Assembly (NCBI GenBank): GCA_902494295.1 | Contig: CABUSL010000015.1 | Location: 1-23,823, forward strand | Source: an uncultured Collinsella sp. | GTDB taxonomy: Bacteria; Actinomycetota; Coriobacteriia; Coriobacteriales; Coriobacteriaceae | Reading direction: 5' to 3' | DNA: 23,823 bases | Made by a program: the position numbers and the translations under genes | Part shown: positions 7,846 to 14,783 of the stretch, in pieces | Layout of the letters: the number at the start of each line of letters is the position of its first letter | Position numbering within the stretch: position 1 is the stretch's first letter | Notes under the pieces: generated by a model | What the model was told of the DNA's origin: nothing | Seen by the model: the letters and a program-made list of their open reading frames with translations, nothing else | Database searches by the model: none

Positions 7846-10677
7846 CTACTCCCCCAGCAGCGCTTTCTCCGGCGTGATCGGCAGCGAGCGAACCTGATGG
7901 CCGGTGGCGTGTGCCACGGCCGAGGCAACGGCGGCGAGTGGCGTGTTAATAACGACCTCGCCAATCGACTTGGCACCAAACGGACCCGTCGGCTCGTAGC
8001 TCGGCTCAAAGGCCACGCGAATGCTGCCGATATCCAGGCGCGTGGGCAGCTTGTAGCTCATAAAGTTGCCGGTGCGCAGGCGGCCGCGCTCATCGTGCTC
8101 GACAATCTCGTAGAGTGCGTGACCGATACCTTGAGCAATGCCGCCCTCGGCCTGGACGCGCGCGAGCGCCTCGTTGATCACGGTGCCGCAGTCAACGGCG
8201 GCGACGTAATCCACAACGGTCACCTTGCCGGTGGCCTTGTCGACCTCGACCTCGGCAATACCGGCCATAAACGGCGGAGGCGAAACGGGCAGGCAGGCAG
8301 AGGCATGCGAGGTGAGCGCGTCGCCGCCCGCGATGTTCTTGACGCACAGGTTGGCAAAGTCGCGCAGCGTGAGGTAGCGGTTCTGCTCGCGCGCGGCACG
8401 CTCGTCGGACAGGCGCACGTACTGACCATCGAAGACCACATCGGCGGCGTCCACGTCCCACATCTGGGCGGCCTTGACGCAGATCTTCTCGCGCAGCTCG
8501 GTCGCGGCGTTCTTGGCGGCAAGGCCCGTCACGTACGTGCCCGAGCTCGCGTACGAGCCGGCATCGAACGGCGACACGTCGGTGTCCACGCCGCGCACCA
8601 CGATCAGCGAGCTCTCCACGCCCAGCTCCTCAGCGGCAATCTGCGCCAGGATCGTGTCGACGCCCATGCCGTTATCGGTGGCGCCGGTTCCGATGGTAAT
8701 GAAGCCGTCCTCTTCCAGGCGCATGTCGATGCCGGCGATGTCCACGTTGGAAATGCCCGAGCCCTGCATGGTGAGCGCGCAGCCCAGAGCACGCACACGG
8801 TCGCCCAGGTCCACGGCCAGCGGCTTGTCGCGCCAACCGATCATGTCCATCGCGCGCAGCAGGCAGCGATCGAGCGCGCAGGCGTTGAGCTTCTCGTTGT
8901 AGTACTGCGGCATGGTCTCGCCCTCGCGCACGATGTTCTTAAGGCGCAGGTCGGCGGGGTCCATGTGCAGCATGTCGGCGAGCTCGTTGACGGCGCTCTC
9001 CACGGCAAACTGGCCCTGGGTGGCACCGTAGCCACGATACGCGCCGCCGCGGTTGGTATTGGTGTAGACGGCGTCCCAGCTAAAGCGGCTCGCCTTCACG
9101 TGGTTGTAGATGGGCAGGCTCTTGTGGCCCGAAAGGCCGATCGTCGTGGTGGCATGCTCGCCATACGCGCCGGCATTGGACAGCGTGTGCAGATCGATGG
9201 CCGTGATGGTGCCGTCGTTCATGGCGCCCAGCTTAACGGTCATCTGCATCTGGTGACGCGAGTTGCCCGCGGTGATGGTCTCCTCGCGGGTGTAGCAGCA
9301 ATAGCTCGGACGGCCGGTCTGCTGGGTGACAAACGCCACGAAAATCTCGCAGCAGCCCGTCTGCTTGGAGCCAAAGCCGCCACCGATGCGCGGCTTAATG
9401 ACCTGCACCTGCGACTGCGGAATGTCGAGCGACTGCGCGACCATGCGGCGCACGTGGAAGGGCACCTGTGTGGAGGTGGTCACCGAGATACGCCCGAACG
9501 CGTCGGTCGTCGCAAAGGCGCGGAAGGTCTCCATGGGCGCGGTCTGCGTGGCCTGGCTGGTGTAAGTGCGGGTGAAGACAATGTCACTCTGGGCGAAGGC
9601 CTCGTCCAAGTCACCAAAGTCGCTCGTGCCGCTGCATACTAGGTTGCGGGCAACGTCGCCGCCCTGCGGGAACATAAAGGTCACGTCGCCCTCGGGGTGG
9701 ACCACGATGTCGTTATCGAGCGCCTGGGTAAAGTCGAGCAGGGGCTCGAGCACCTCGTAGTCGACCTTGATGAGCTTGAGTGCCTTGTCGGCGGCCTCCT
9801 CGGTCTCGGCGGCGACGATCGCCACCTCCTCGTTTTGGTAGCGCACCAGGTTCTCGAGGATCAGGCGGTCGTAGGGACTCGGCTGCGGATAGCTCTGGCC
9901 GGCGATGGTAAAGCGGCGCTTGGGCACGTCCTCGTAGGTGTAGACGCCCACGACGCCGGGCACCTTCAGTGCGCGCGACGTATCGATGGAGCGGATCTTG
10001 GCGCGGGCATACGGGCTGCGCTTGAGCTTAACGATAAGCGCGCCGGCGGGCACCATATCGCCGGTGTAGACGGGACGACCCTCGAGCAGGGCCTTCGAGT
10101 CCTTCTTGGGCTGCTTGTGGGTGATCTGCTTGTACGCGACACCGTCGGAGCTCGTCTCGTTGACGGGCAGCTCGGGCATCTCGAAGCCCACCTGCACGCC
10201 GGACTCGTTGAGGAAGCGCACGATAGCGCGCAGCTGGCTCTCGTAGCCGCTGCAGCGGCAGAGGTTGCCGGCGAGCTGGCGCGAGAGTTCCTCGCGCGTG
10301 GCGACGAGGCTCGGGTCCTCCTTGGCGGCGCGGGCGAGCGCCAGCACGTTCATGATGAGGCCGGGGGCGCAAAAACCGCACTGCTCGGCGCCTTCGGCAG
10401 CCATAGCGCGGGCAAACGCCTCGGACTCGGCCTTAAGGCCCTCAAGCGTGGTGATGGTGTGGCCCTCAACACGGGCGGCGGGAACCGAGCAGCTCAGCAC
10501 CGGGTCGCCATCGAGCCACACCGTGCATAGGCCGCAGTTGGTGGTCTCGCAGGCGCAGCGCACCGACGCGCAGCCCTGCTCGCGCAACAGCGCAAAGAGC
10601 ATGGTGTCGGGGGCAATCTGAACCTTGACCTTGCGGCCGTTGAGCGTAAAGGAGAGATCGATGAGTTTGGCAGCCAT
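7846..10677 (-). CDS. Molybdenum hydroxylase (xanthine dehydrogenase family), fused 2Fe-2S and molybdopterin subunit
   Basis: A 943-residue xanthine oxidase family protein that hydroxylates a heterocycle or aldehyde with water as oxygen source. Residues 1-160 hold both 2Fe-2S clusters: a plant-ferredoxin set (CASVRCACETTNCGLC, then LSCSVPA), and a helical set (EQCGFCAPG, GNLCRCSGY). The molybdopterin part follows, with IGGGFGSKQTG, GGAYRGYGATQGQFAVE (Arg conserved in purine hydroxylases) and, near the C-terminus, GAKSIGEVV with the catalytic Glu. It overlaps the FAD subunit gene by one base (TAATG) with GAGGTG before the ATG, so they form one enzyme. Substrate cannot be fixed from sequence; purines are likely. 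Some family members carry labile selenium, and the nearby selenium locus makes that worth considering, but no selD or yqeB/yqeC-like gene is present here. Confidence 0.93.
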   Translation of the reverse strand: MAAKLIDLSFTLNGRKVKVQIAPDTMLFALLREQGCASVRCACETTNCGLCTVWLDGDPVLSCSVPAARVEGHTITTLEGLKAESEAFARAMAAEGAEQCGFCAPGLIMNVLALARAAKEDPSLVATREELSRQLAGNLCRCSGYESQLRAIVRFLNESGVQVGFEMPELPVNETSSDGVAYKQITHKQPKKDSKALLEGRPVYTGDMVPAGALIVKLKRSPYARAKIRSIDTSRALKVPGVVGVYTYEDVPKRRFTIAGQSYPQPSPYDRLILENLVRYQNEEVAIVAAETEEAADKALKLIKVDYEVLEPLLDFTQALDNDIVVHPEGDVTFMFPQGGDVARNLVCSGTSDFGDLDEAFAQSDIVFTRTYTSQATQTAPMETFRAFATTDAFGRISVTTSTQVPFHVRRMVAQSLDIPQSQVQVIKPRIGGGFGSKQTGCCEIFVAFVTQQTGRPSYCCYTREETITAGNSRHQMQMTVKLGAMNDGTITAIDLHTLSNAGAYGEHATTTIGLSGHKSLPIYNHVKASRFSWDAVYTNTNRGGAYRGYGATQGQFAVESAVNELADMLHMDPADLRLKNIVREGETMPQYYNEKLNACALDRCLLRAMDMIGWRDKPLAVDLGDRVRALGCALTMQGSGISNVDIAGIDMRLEEDGFITIGTGATDNGMGVDTILAQIAAEELGVESSLIVVRGVDTDVSPFDAGSYASSGTYVTGLAAKNAATELREKICVKAAQMWDVDAADVVFDGQYVRLSDERAAREQNRYLTLRDFANLCVKNIAGGDALTSHASACLPVSPPPFMAGIAEVEVDKATGKVTVVDYVAAVDCGTVINEALARVQAEGGIAQGIGHALYEIVEHDERGRLRTGNFMSYKLPTRLDIGSIRVAFEPSYEPTGPFGAKSIGEVVINTPLAAVASAVAHATGHQVRSLPITPEKALLGE

Positions 10678-11591
10678 TAGCGCACCTCGCTAGAATCGAC
10701 GCCGGGCACGCGGCGGCAGGAATACTCGTCCGTGGCAAACTTAGGTGTCTGCACGGTCTCGAGCTCGCGGGCAAGCGCGGCCGAAAGCTCGATGCCGGCG
10801 GCGCGGCGCACAGCCTGGACGGCAAGCGGGGCAGAGATGCGGCGGCGGTAGTCAGCCGAGCCCCACATGTTGGTGCCGTAGCTCAGGGCACGCACGGATG
10901 CGGCCAGGGCGCGCAGCTCGTCCTCGGAAGGCTGCTCGGCGGTAAGGCCACATACCTCGCCCTGCAGCAGGGTCGCGCGCAGCGGACGGGCGCCCACGGT
11001 GACATGCCAGCTGTTGTCCCACCAGGCGGCGGTGACGTTTAAGGAGGGGAAGTCGGTCGCGGCCTTTCGCACGGCCTCGTAGCTCGCACAGTAATCGTGC
11101 TTAACGACCACCACGTGCTCGATCACGTCACGCACGTAGCCCATGTCCACAAACTCGGCAAGCGGAACGCGACCGGCGCCCGTCAGCTCAACATACGAAT
11201 CGAGCGCCAGGAACGCCGAGAGCACGTCAGAGAAGCCAAAGCGACCATAGATGCTGCCGCCCACCGTGGCGGTGTTACGCAGCTGCACGCCCACGATATC
11301 GTGGACAGCGAACTCAAAGACATGGTTGACAAGTGCGTTGAGCTCGGCATGACGCTCGAGCTGGCGCAGGGTGCACATGGCACCGATGCGAAACTCGGTC
11401 TCGGTCTCCTCGATCTGATCGAGTCCGCAGGCCGAAAGGTCAATCGCCGTCGCCACTCGACGCGAACCCAGGCGCATCCAGATGCCGCCGCCCACAATCT
11501 TGTTGTTGCGGTTCTTCTGTAAGAGCTCATAGGCTTCGACCGCGTTTCCAACACGGACGTAGGTACCGAACTTGAGCACGTTCTCCCCCAT
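10677..11591 (-). CDS. FAD-binding subunit of the molybdenum hydroxylase
   Basis: A 304-residue protein of the CO dehydrogenase medium-chain / xanthine dehydrogenase FAD family. It passes electrons from the 2Fe-2S clusters to an acceptor such as NAD. The two FAD contacts are visible: NKIVGGGIWMRLG near residues 30-42, and LRNTATVGGSIYGRFGFSD near 104-122. The C-terminal helical domain (SYEAVRKAATDFPSLNV) is typical. Start is the ATG at 11591, which has a weak GAAGAG before it; a GTG at 11579 preceded by GGGAG is an alternative four codons in. It is the first gene of a two-gene operon and is preceded by a candidate promoter. Confidence 0.92.
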   Translation of the reverse strand: MGENVLKFGTYVRVGNAVEAYELLQKNRNNKIVGGGIWMRLGSRRVATAIDLSACGLDQIEETETEFRIGAMCTLRQLERHAELNALVNHVFEFAVHDIVGVQLRNTATVGGSIYGRFGFSDVLSAFLALDSYVELTGAGRVPLAEFVDMGYVRDVIEHVVVVKHDYCASYEAVRKAATDFPSLNVTAAWWDNSWHVTVGARPLRATLLQGEVCGLTAEQPSEDELRALAASVRALSYGTNMWGSADYRRRISAPLAVQAVRRAAGIELSAALARELETVQTPKFATDEYSCRRVPGVDSSEVR

Positions 11592-11606
11592 CTCTTCACT
11601 TGTCCA

Positions 11607-11624
11607 GTACCTTTAAGTGTACCA
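11607..11624 (-). promoter_or_regulatory. Candidate promoter/operator of the molybdenum hydroxylase operon
   Basis: TGGTACACT on the minus strand resembles an extended -10. It is overlapped by a direct repeat of GGTAC spaced 12 bases apart (GGTACACTTAAAGGTAC), about 16-32 bases before the FAD-subunit ATG. A repressor could bind there, which is inference. Confidence 0.3.
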
Positions 11625-11653
11625 AACGAGGGGGCGCCGCCATCGTCACCATA

Positions 11654-11686
11654 GAAAAAGGCTCCCAGCCGGACAGCTGGGAGCCT
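11654..11686 (-). terminator. Intrinsic terminator of gdhA
   Basis: A perfect 11-bp stem (AGGCTCCCAGC with GCTGGGAGCCT), a 6-base loop and TTTTTC on the minus strand, 27 bases after the gdhA stop. Confidence 0.93.
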
Positions 11687-11712
11687 CATCACATGCTATG
11701 TCGAGTGAAGAT

Positions 11713-13068
11713 TTAGCAGACGCCCTGGGCGAGCATGGCGTCGGCGACCTTCAGGAAGCCGGCGATGTTGGCGCCCATGACAAAGTTGCCCTCCTGGCCA
11801 TACTCCTTGGCGGTGTCGTCCACATTGTGGAACATGCCGCGCATGAGCTGCTCGAGCTTGCCGTCGACCTCCTCGAAGGTCCAGGAAAGGTGCTCGGCAT
11901 TCTGGCTCATCTCCAGGCCGGACACGAGCACGCCACCGGCGTTGGCAGCCTTACCGGGCATAAAGGCGACGCCGTTCTCCTGGAAGTAGGTCGTGGCCTC
12001 GATGGTCGTGGGCATGTTCGCGCCCTCTCCGACCACCTTGCAGCCGTTGGCGACGAGCGCCTGGGCGTCCTCGAGCAGCAGCGTGTTCTCGCGAGCGCAG
12101 GGCAGCGCGATGTCGCAGGGCAGCTGCCAAACGCCGCGGCCGTCGCCCTCGTGCCACACGGCGTTGGGCTTCTCGTCAACGTACATGGCGAGCGTGACGC
12201 CCTTGTCGTGGCCAGAGCGCTTCTTGTTGTAGACGTGCTCGAGCACGGTGTAGTCGATGCCGTCGGGATCCTCGACCCAGCCGTGGGTATCGGAGCAGGC
12301 GAGCACCTTGCCACCGAGCTGGGCGACCTTCTGGACCGCGTAGATGGCGACGTTACCGGAGCCGTGAACGACGACGTTCTTGCCCTCGAAGGAGTCGCCG
12401 CGGCTCTTGAGGTACTCGTCCACAAAGTAGACCAGACCGTAACCGGTGGCCTCGGTACGGGCGAGCGAGCCGCCAAAGGAGAGGCCCTTGCCGGTGAGGA
12501 CGCCGGTCCACTCGTTGGTCAGGCGCTTGTACTGACCGAACATGTAGGCAACCTCGCGGCCGCCAACACCCAGGTCGCCGGCGGGAACGTCGGTGTTGGG
12601 GCCGATGTGGCGATAGAGCTCGGTCATGAAGGACTGGCAGAAGTGCATGATCTCGTTGTTGGACTTGCCCTTAGGGTCAAAGTCGGAGCCGCCCTTGCCG
12701 CCGCCCATGGGAAGGGTGGTCAGGCTGTTCTTGAGGATCTGCTCCAGACCCAGGAACTTGAGCATACCCAGGGTGACCGTCGGGTTAAAGCGCAGACCAC
12801 CCTTGTAGGGTCCAATGGCAGAGTTGAACTCGACGCGATAACCGCGGTTGACCTGAACCTTGCCCTGGTCGTCAACCCAGGGAACACGGAACATGACGAT
12901 GCGCTCGGGCTCGACGAGGCGCTCCAGCAGGGCGGCCTCCTCGTACTCGGGGTGGGCGTCGAGCGCCGGCTGGATGGTGCCGAGGATCTCGGTCGCGGCC
13001 TGGATGAACTCAGGCTGCTCGGGATAGCGGGCCTTGAGCTCTTCGAGAACTTTCTGCGTGTAGCTCAT
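11713..13068 (-). CDS. gdhA: NADP-type glutamate dehydrogenase
   Basis: A 451-residue enzyme that interconverts 2-oxoglutarate plus ammonia and glutamate. Glutamate-binding residues are in GPYKGGLRFNP (about 86-96) and PMGGGKGGSD, with the catalytic lysine K125. The catalytic aspartate lies in DVPAGDLGVGGRE. The nucleotide-binding fold shows VVHGSGNVAIYAVQ, and NAGGVLVSGLEMSQNA closes the active site. The sequence resembles the hexameric GdhA type of enteric and clostridial bacteria. The start is the ATG at 13068, which has GGAGG four bases before it; the frame remains open upstream to 13506 but that stretch has no family similarity. It stands alone with its own terminator. Confidence 0.96.
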   Translation of the reverse strand: MSYTQKVLEELKARYPEQPEFIQAATEILGTIQPALDAHPEYEEAALLERLVEPERIVMFRVPWVDDQGKVQVNRGYRVEFNSAIGPYKGGLRFNPTVTLGMLKFLGLEQILKNSLTTLPMGGGKGGSDFDPKGKSNNEIMHFCQSFMTELYRHIGPNTDVPAGDLGVGGREVAYMFGQYKRLTNEWTGVLTGKGLSFGGSLARTEATGYGLVYFVDEYLKSRGDSFEGKNVVVHGSGNVAIYAVQKVAQLGGKVLACSDTHGWVEDPDGIDYTVLEHVYNKKRSGHDKGVTLAMYVDEKPNAVWHEGDGRGVWQLPCDIALPCARENTLLLEDAQALVANGCKVVGEGANMPTTIEATTYFQENGVAFMPGKAANAGGVLVSGLEMSQNAEHLSWTFEEVDGKLEQLMRGMFHNVDDTAKEYGQEGNFVMGANIAGFLKVADAMLAQGVC

Positions 13069-13125
13069 GCTTCCTCCAATGATGGGAAACGAAAAGTGTC
13101 GGTCGCGGCACCCTATGCGCCGCGA

Positions 13126-13131
13126 ACTATA
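13126..13131 (-). promoter_or_regulatory. Candidate -10 for gdhA
   Basis: TATAGT on the minus strand, about 60 bases before the gdhA ATG, in an AT-richer stretch. No good -35 partner is seen. Confidence 0.25.
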
Positions 13132-13280
13132 TCGAGTATGGATAATATCGCACTGTTGCAGCAAAGTTTCGCATAAGCCGACGAGCAGATGTTTCGTTTT
13201 GATTACGATGCAGGTAGAAGCGTTTTTGAGCGCCCGACGTACAAATCGCGTGTTTCGAAGCTGTTTCGTCCACGTGTTCC

Positions 13281-13318
13281 AAACCACCACATTGGGGACA
13301 GGCACCTTTGTGATGGTT
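13281..13318. repeat. REP-like palindrome upstream of gdhA
   Basis: Arms AAACCACCACA and TGTGATGGTTT pair over 11 positions with one mismatch-type (wobble) pair around a loop containing GGGGACAGGCACC. I recall this loop word as a frequent intergenic repeat in many bacterial genomes, often linked to REP/RAYT systems. It sits between the DUF3343 gene and gdhA. No transposase gene is present in the window. Confidence 0.55.
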
Positions 13319-13325
13319 TTGACGG

Positions 13326-13721
13326 CTAGAGGACGAGTTGATGGTAGTCGGCGGGGGTTATGCGGCCCTCGGTGGCGGCGCGGAAGGCGGCGAGAGCGTC
13401 GCCCGAGAACGGCATGGCCCAGCACAGCCCGCAGCCGGCGGTGATGGAGCCGGGCAGCGGCATGATGCGCCCGGGCACGCCGGCGGCAAGACACAGCTGT
13501 TCGCATTCCATCACATCGAAAGTGCTGTCGAACGACACGATGATTTTGCGCTCGTGGTCGAGGGCATCACCGGACGGGCCTTCGCGGTGTGCCTCACGAT
13601 ACGCCGCGGCGGCCGCTTCCTCTTCCGCAGTATGTCCACAGCCACCGCAACCGCAGGTACAGGGTTCGGACCCGTCGCAAGTGCAAGGTTCCCCGGTATC
13701 GGGGCAAATATCATGTGACAC
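13326..13721 (-). CDS. DUF3343 (putative Se/S carrier-like) protein with cysteine-rich N-terminus
   Basis: A small protein of about 131 residues. The middle part, KIIVSFDSTFDVMECEQ through GRIMPLPGSITAGCGLC, matches the DUF3343 pattern, a domain described as a putative Se/S carrier. It includes the conserved GCG near the end, here with an extra Cys (GCGLC). The N-terminus carries seven cysteines in about 22 residues (ICPDTGEPCTCDGSEPC, then TCGCGGCGH), suggesting a metal, sulfur or selenium site. Start: I choose the GTG at 13721 because GGGAG lies 5 bases before it; ATG at 13736 would add five residues but has no ribosome site. It is 29 bases after mobA and close to selA, selB and selC, which supports but does not prove a selenium role. 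Confidence 0.8.
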   Translation of the reverse strand: MSHDICPDTGEPCTCDGSEPCTCGCGGCGHTAEEEAAAAAYREAHREGPSGDALDHERKIIVSFDSTFDVMECEQLCLAAGVPGRIMPLPGSITAGCGLCWAMPFSGDALAAFRAATEGRITPADYHQLVL

Positions 13722-13750
13722 GGCATCTCCCGTCATTGATGTGTGCAGAT

Positions 13751-14383
13751 CTAGGCGAGCAGCTCGGCTGCCGCAAACTCCTCGGGCGTATTGACGTTCT
13801 CGAAGCAGAGCGTCGAGCCTGCGACCTTAACGATCTGTGGCTCGTCCAAATACCCGGCGTTCACCCGGTCGATCAGGCAGCGGATTCGCTGACGGTCGCA
13901 GGCAAGCAGCTCATGGGCAACCGGCGTACACGCTTCACGGCGCCAGACGGCGCAAAGCGGCTCAATTCCCCGCTCCTCGCGCGGGACGCAAACATCGAGC
14001 GCCTCGGCCTCAACATAATCGGCCAGCGCGCCGATGAGTTCCGGCGAAACAAACGGCATATCGCAGGCGACGATCGCCGCGAGCGGCAGCCGGGCCGCAG
14101 TCAGCGAGCTCGCGATGCCGCGCATGGCACCGGCGGGACCGTCGACGTCCATCACCACGCGGGGGCGCAGTCCATCAAACATAAGCTCCTCAAGATAGGC
14201 AAGCTCGCTGGGACGCGAAGTCGTCACGACCAACTCGCCGGCAACTGGCGCCAGCCGATCCAGCACGCGCTCGATGAGCGGCTCGCCGCAAAACGCCATA
14301 CGCGCCTTATCGCAGCCCATGCGCGACGACAACCCGCCCGCCTGGACGACACAAGAAAGATCGGCACGTCTTACGGTAGTCAT
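13751..14383 (-). CDS. mobA: Molybdenum cofactor guanylyltransferase (MobA-like)
   Basis: A 210-residue nucleotidyltransferase that attaches GMP to molybdopterin to form the bis-MGD cofactor of DMSO-reductase family enzymes such as formate dehydrogenase. The N-terminal signature is VVQAGGLSSRMGCDKARM, followed by GPAGAMRGIASSL, the metal-binding VACDMPFVSPE, and a C-terminal FENVNTPEEF that is typical of MobA. The start is taken at ATG 14383, which gives the normal length. GGAGG lies 11 bases upstream, so ATG 14401 or 14407 cannot be excluded. It lies just after the selC terminator and before the DUF3343 gene. A related cytidylyltransferase (MocA type) for the hydroxylase is less likely given the bis-MGD enzymes next door. 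Confidence 0.88.
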   Translation of the reverse strand: MTTVRRADLSCVVQAGGLSSRMGCDKARMAFCGEPLIERVLDRLAPVAGELVVTTSRPSELAYLEELMFDGLRPRVVMDVDGPAGAMRGIASSLTAARLPLAAIVACDMPFVSPELIGALADYVEAEALDVCVPREERGIEPLCAVWRREACTPVAHELLACDRQRIRCLIDRVNAGYLDEPQIVKVAGSTLCFENVNTPEEFAAAELLA

Positions 14384-14472
14384 ACGGCAAAACACCTCCA
14401 TCGGCATGCTCGAAACCCGATGCACGAAGCTAAATACAGCTGCCGAAATAGCGGCGCTACGAAAAGCTCGTG

Positions 14473-14529
14473 CAAAAACAAAACAGCGCCTTTGCGGCAC
14501 GCAGCAAGACCGCGAGCACAAAAGCGCTG
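14473..14529 (-). terminator. Terminator of selC
   Basis: An 11-bp stem with one G-T pair (14519-14529 with 14484-14494) and a 24-base loop, followed on the minus strand by TTTTGTTTTTG, begins 9 bases after the tRNA 3' end. Confidence 0.75.
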
Positions 14530-14537
14530 GTAGCGTA

Positions 14538-14634
14538 TGGCGGGAACGTATGTGAATCGAACACATCCAAGACGTTTTGCACGCCTCGCAACGGTTTTGA
14601 GGACCGCGGAGCCCACCGGAGCCCATCCGTTCCC
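14538..14634 (-). tRNA. selC: tRNA-Sec (UCA anticodon)
   Basis: A 97-base selenocysteine tRNA including an encoded CCA. Acceptor GGGAACG pairs with CGTTCCC, with G as discriminator before CCA. A six-pair D stem (GGGCTC CGGT GGGCTC, with wobbles) is characteristic of tRNA-Sec. The anticodon stem GCGGT/ACCGT holds loop CCTCAAA, with TCA as anticodon. A long variable arm pairs seven bases (GAGGCGT with ACGTCTT) and the T arm is ATGTG TTCGATT CACAT. Two oddities: position 33 is C rather than the near-universal U, and the eighth acceptor pair would be G-A. It lies between selB and mobA. Confidence 0.95.
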
Positions 14635-14646
14635 AAGTGCGGCGGT

Positions 14647-14655
14647 ATTTTACCA
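14647..14655 (-). promoter_or_regulatory. Candidate extended -10 for selC
   Basis: TGGTAAAAT on the minus strand matches an extended -10 box well (TGn plus five of six bases) and lies 13 bases before the tRNA 5' end. Confidence 0.45.
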
Positions 14656-14691
14656 AACCAAACAGGCTCCATCCCAAAAAGACGAGCAAGA

Positions 14692-14758
14692 AGTTGCGGT
14701 GGAATAGTTCTTGTTTAGGCTGCAAGACCCCAAAAACAGGAACTATTCCACCGCAACT
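14692..14758. repeat. 25-bp inverted repeat between selB and selC
   Basis: Arms 14692-14716 and 14734-14758 pair over 25 positions with a single G-T/mismatch position around a 17-base loop. The element begins 25 bases after the selB stop. On the minus strand no T-tract follows directly (CTTTTT comes about 12 bases later), so it is not a classic terminator. It could be an RNA stability or processing hairpin, or a dispersed palindromic repeat. Confidence 0.75.
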
Positions 14759-14783
14759 GAGGAGGTGGGGCGGGGTGGCCGAT

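Noticed and set aside
13069..13506. N-terminal extension of gdhA
   Set aside because: The stretch is unlike any dehydrogenase, runs through the REP-like palindrome and into the DUF3343 gene, and a strong ribosome site precedes the ATG at 13068.
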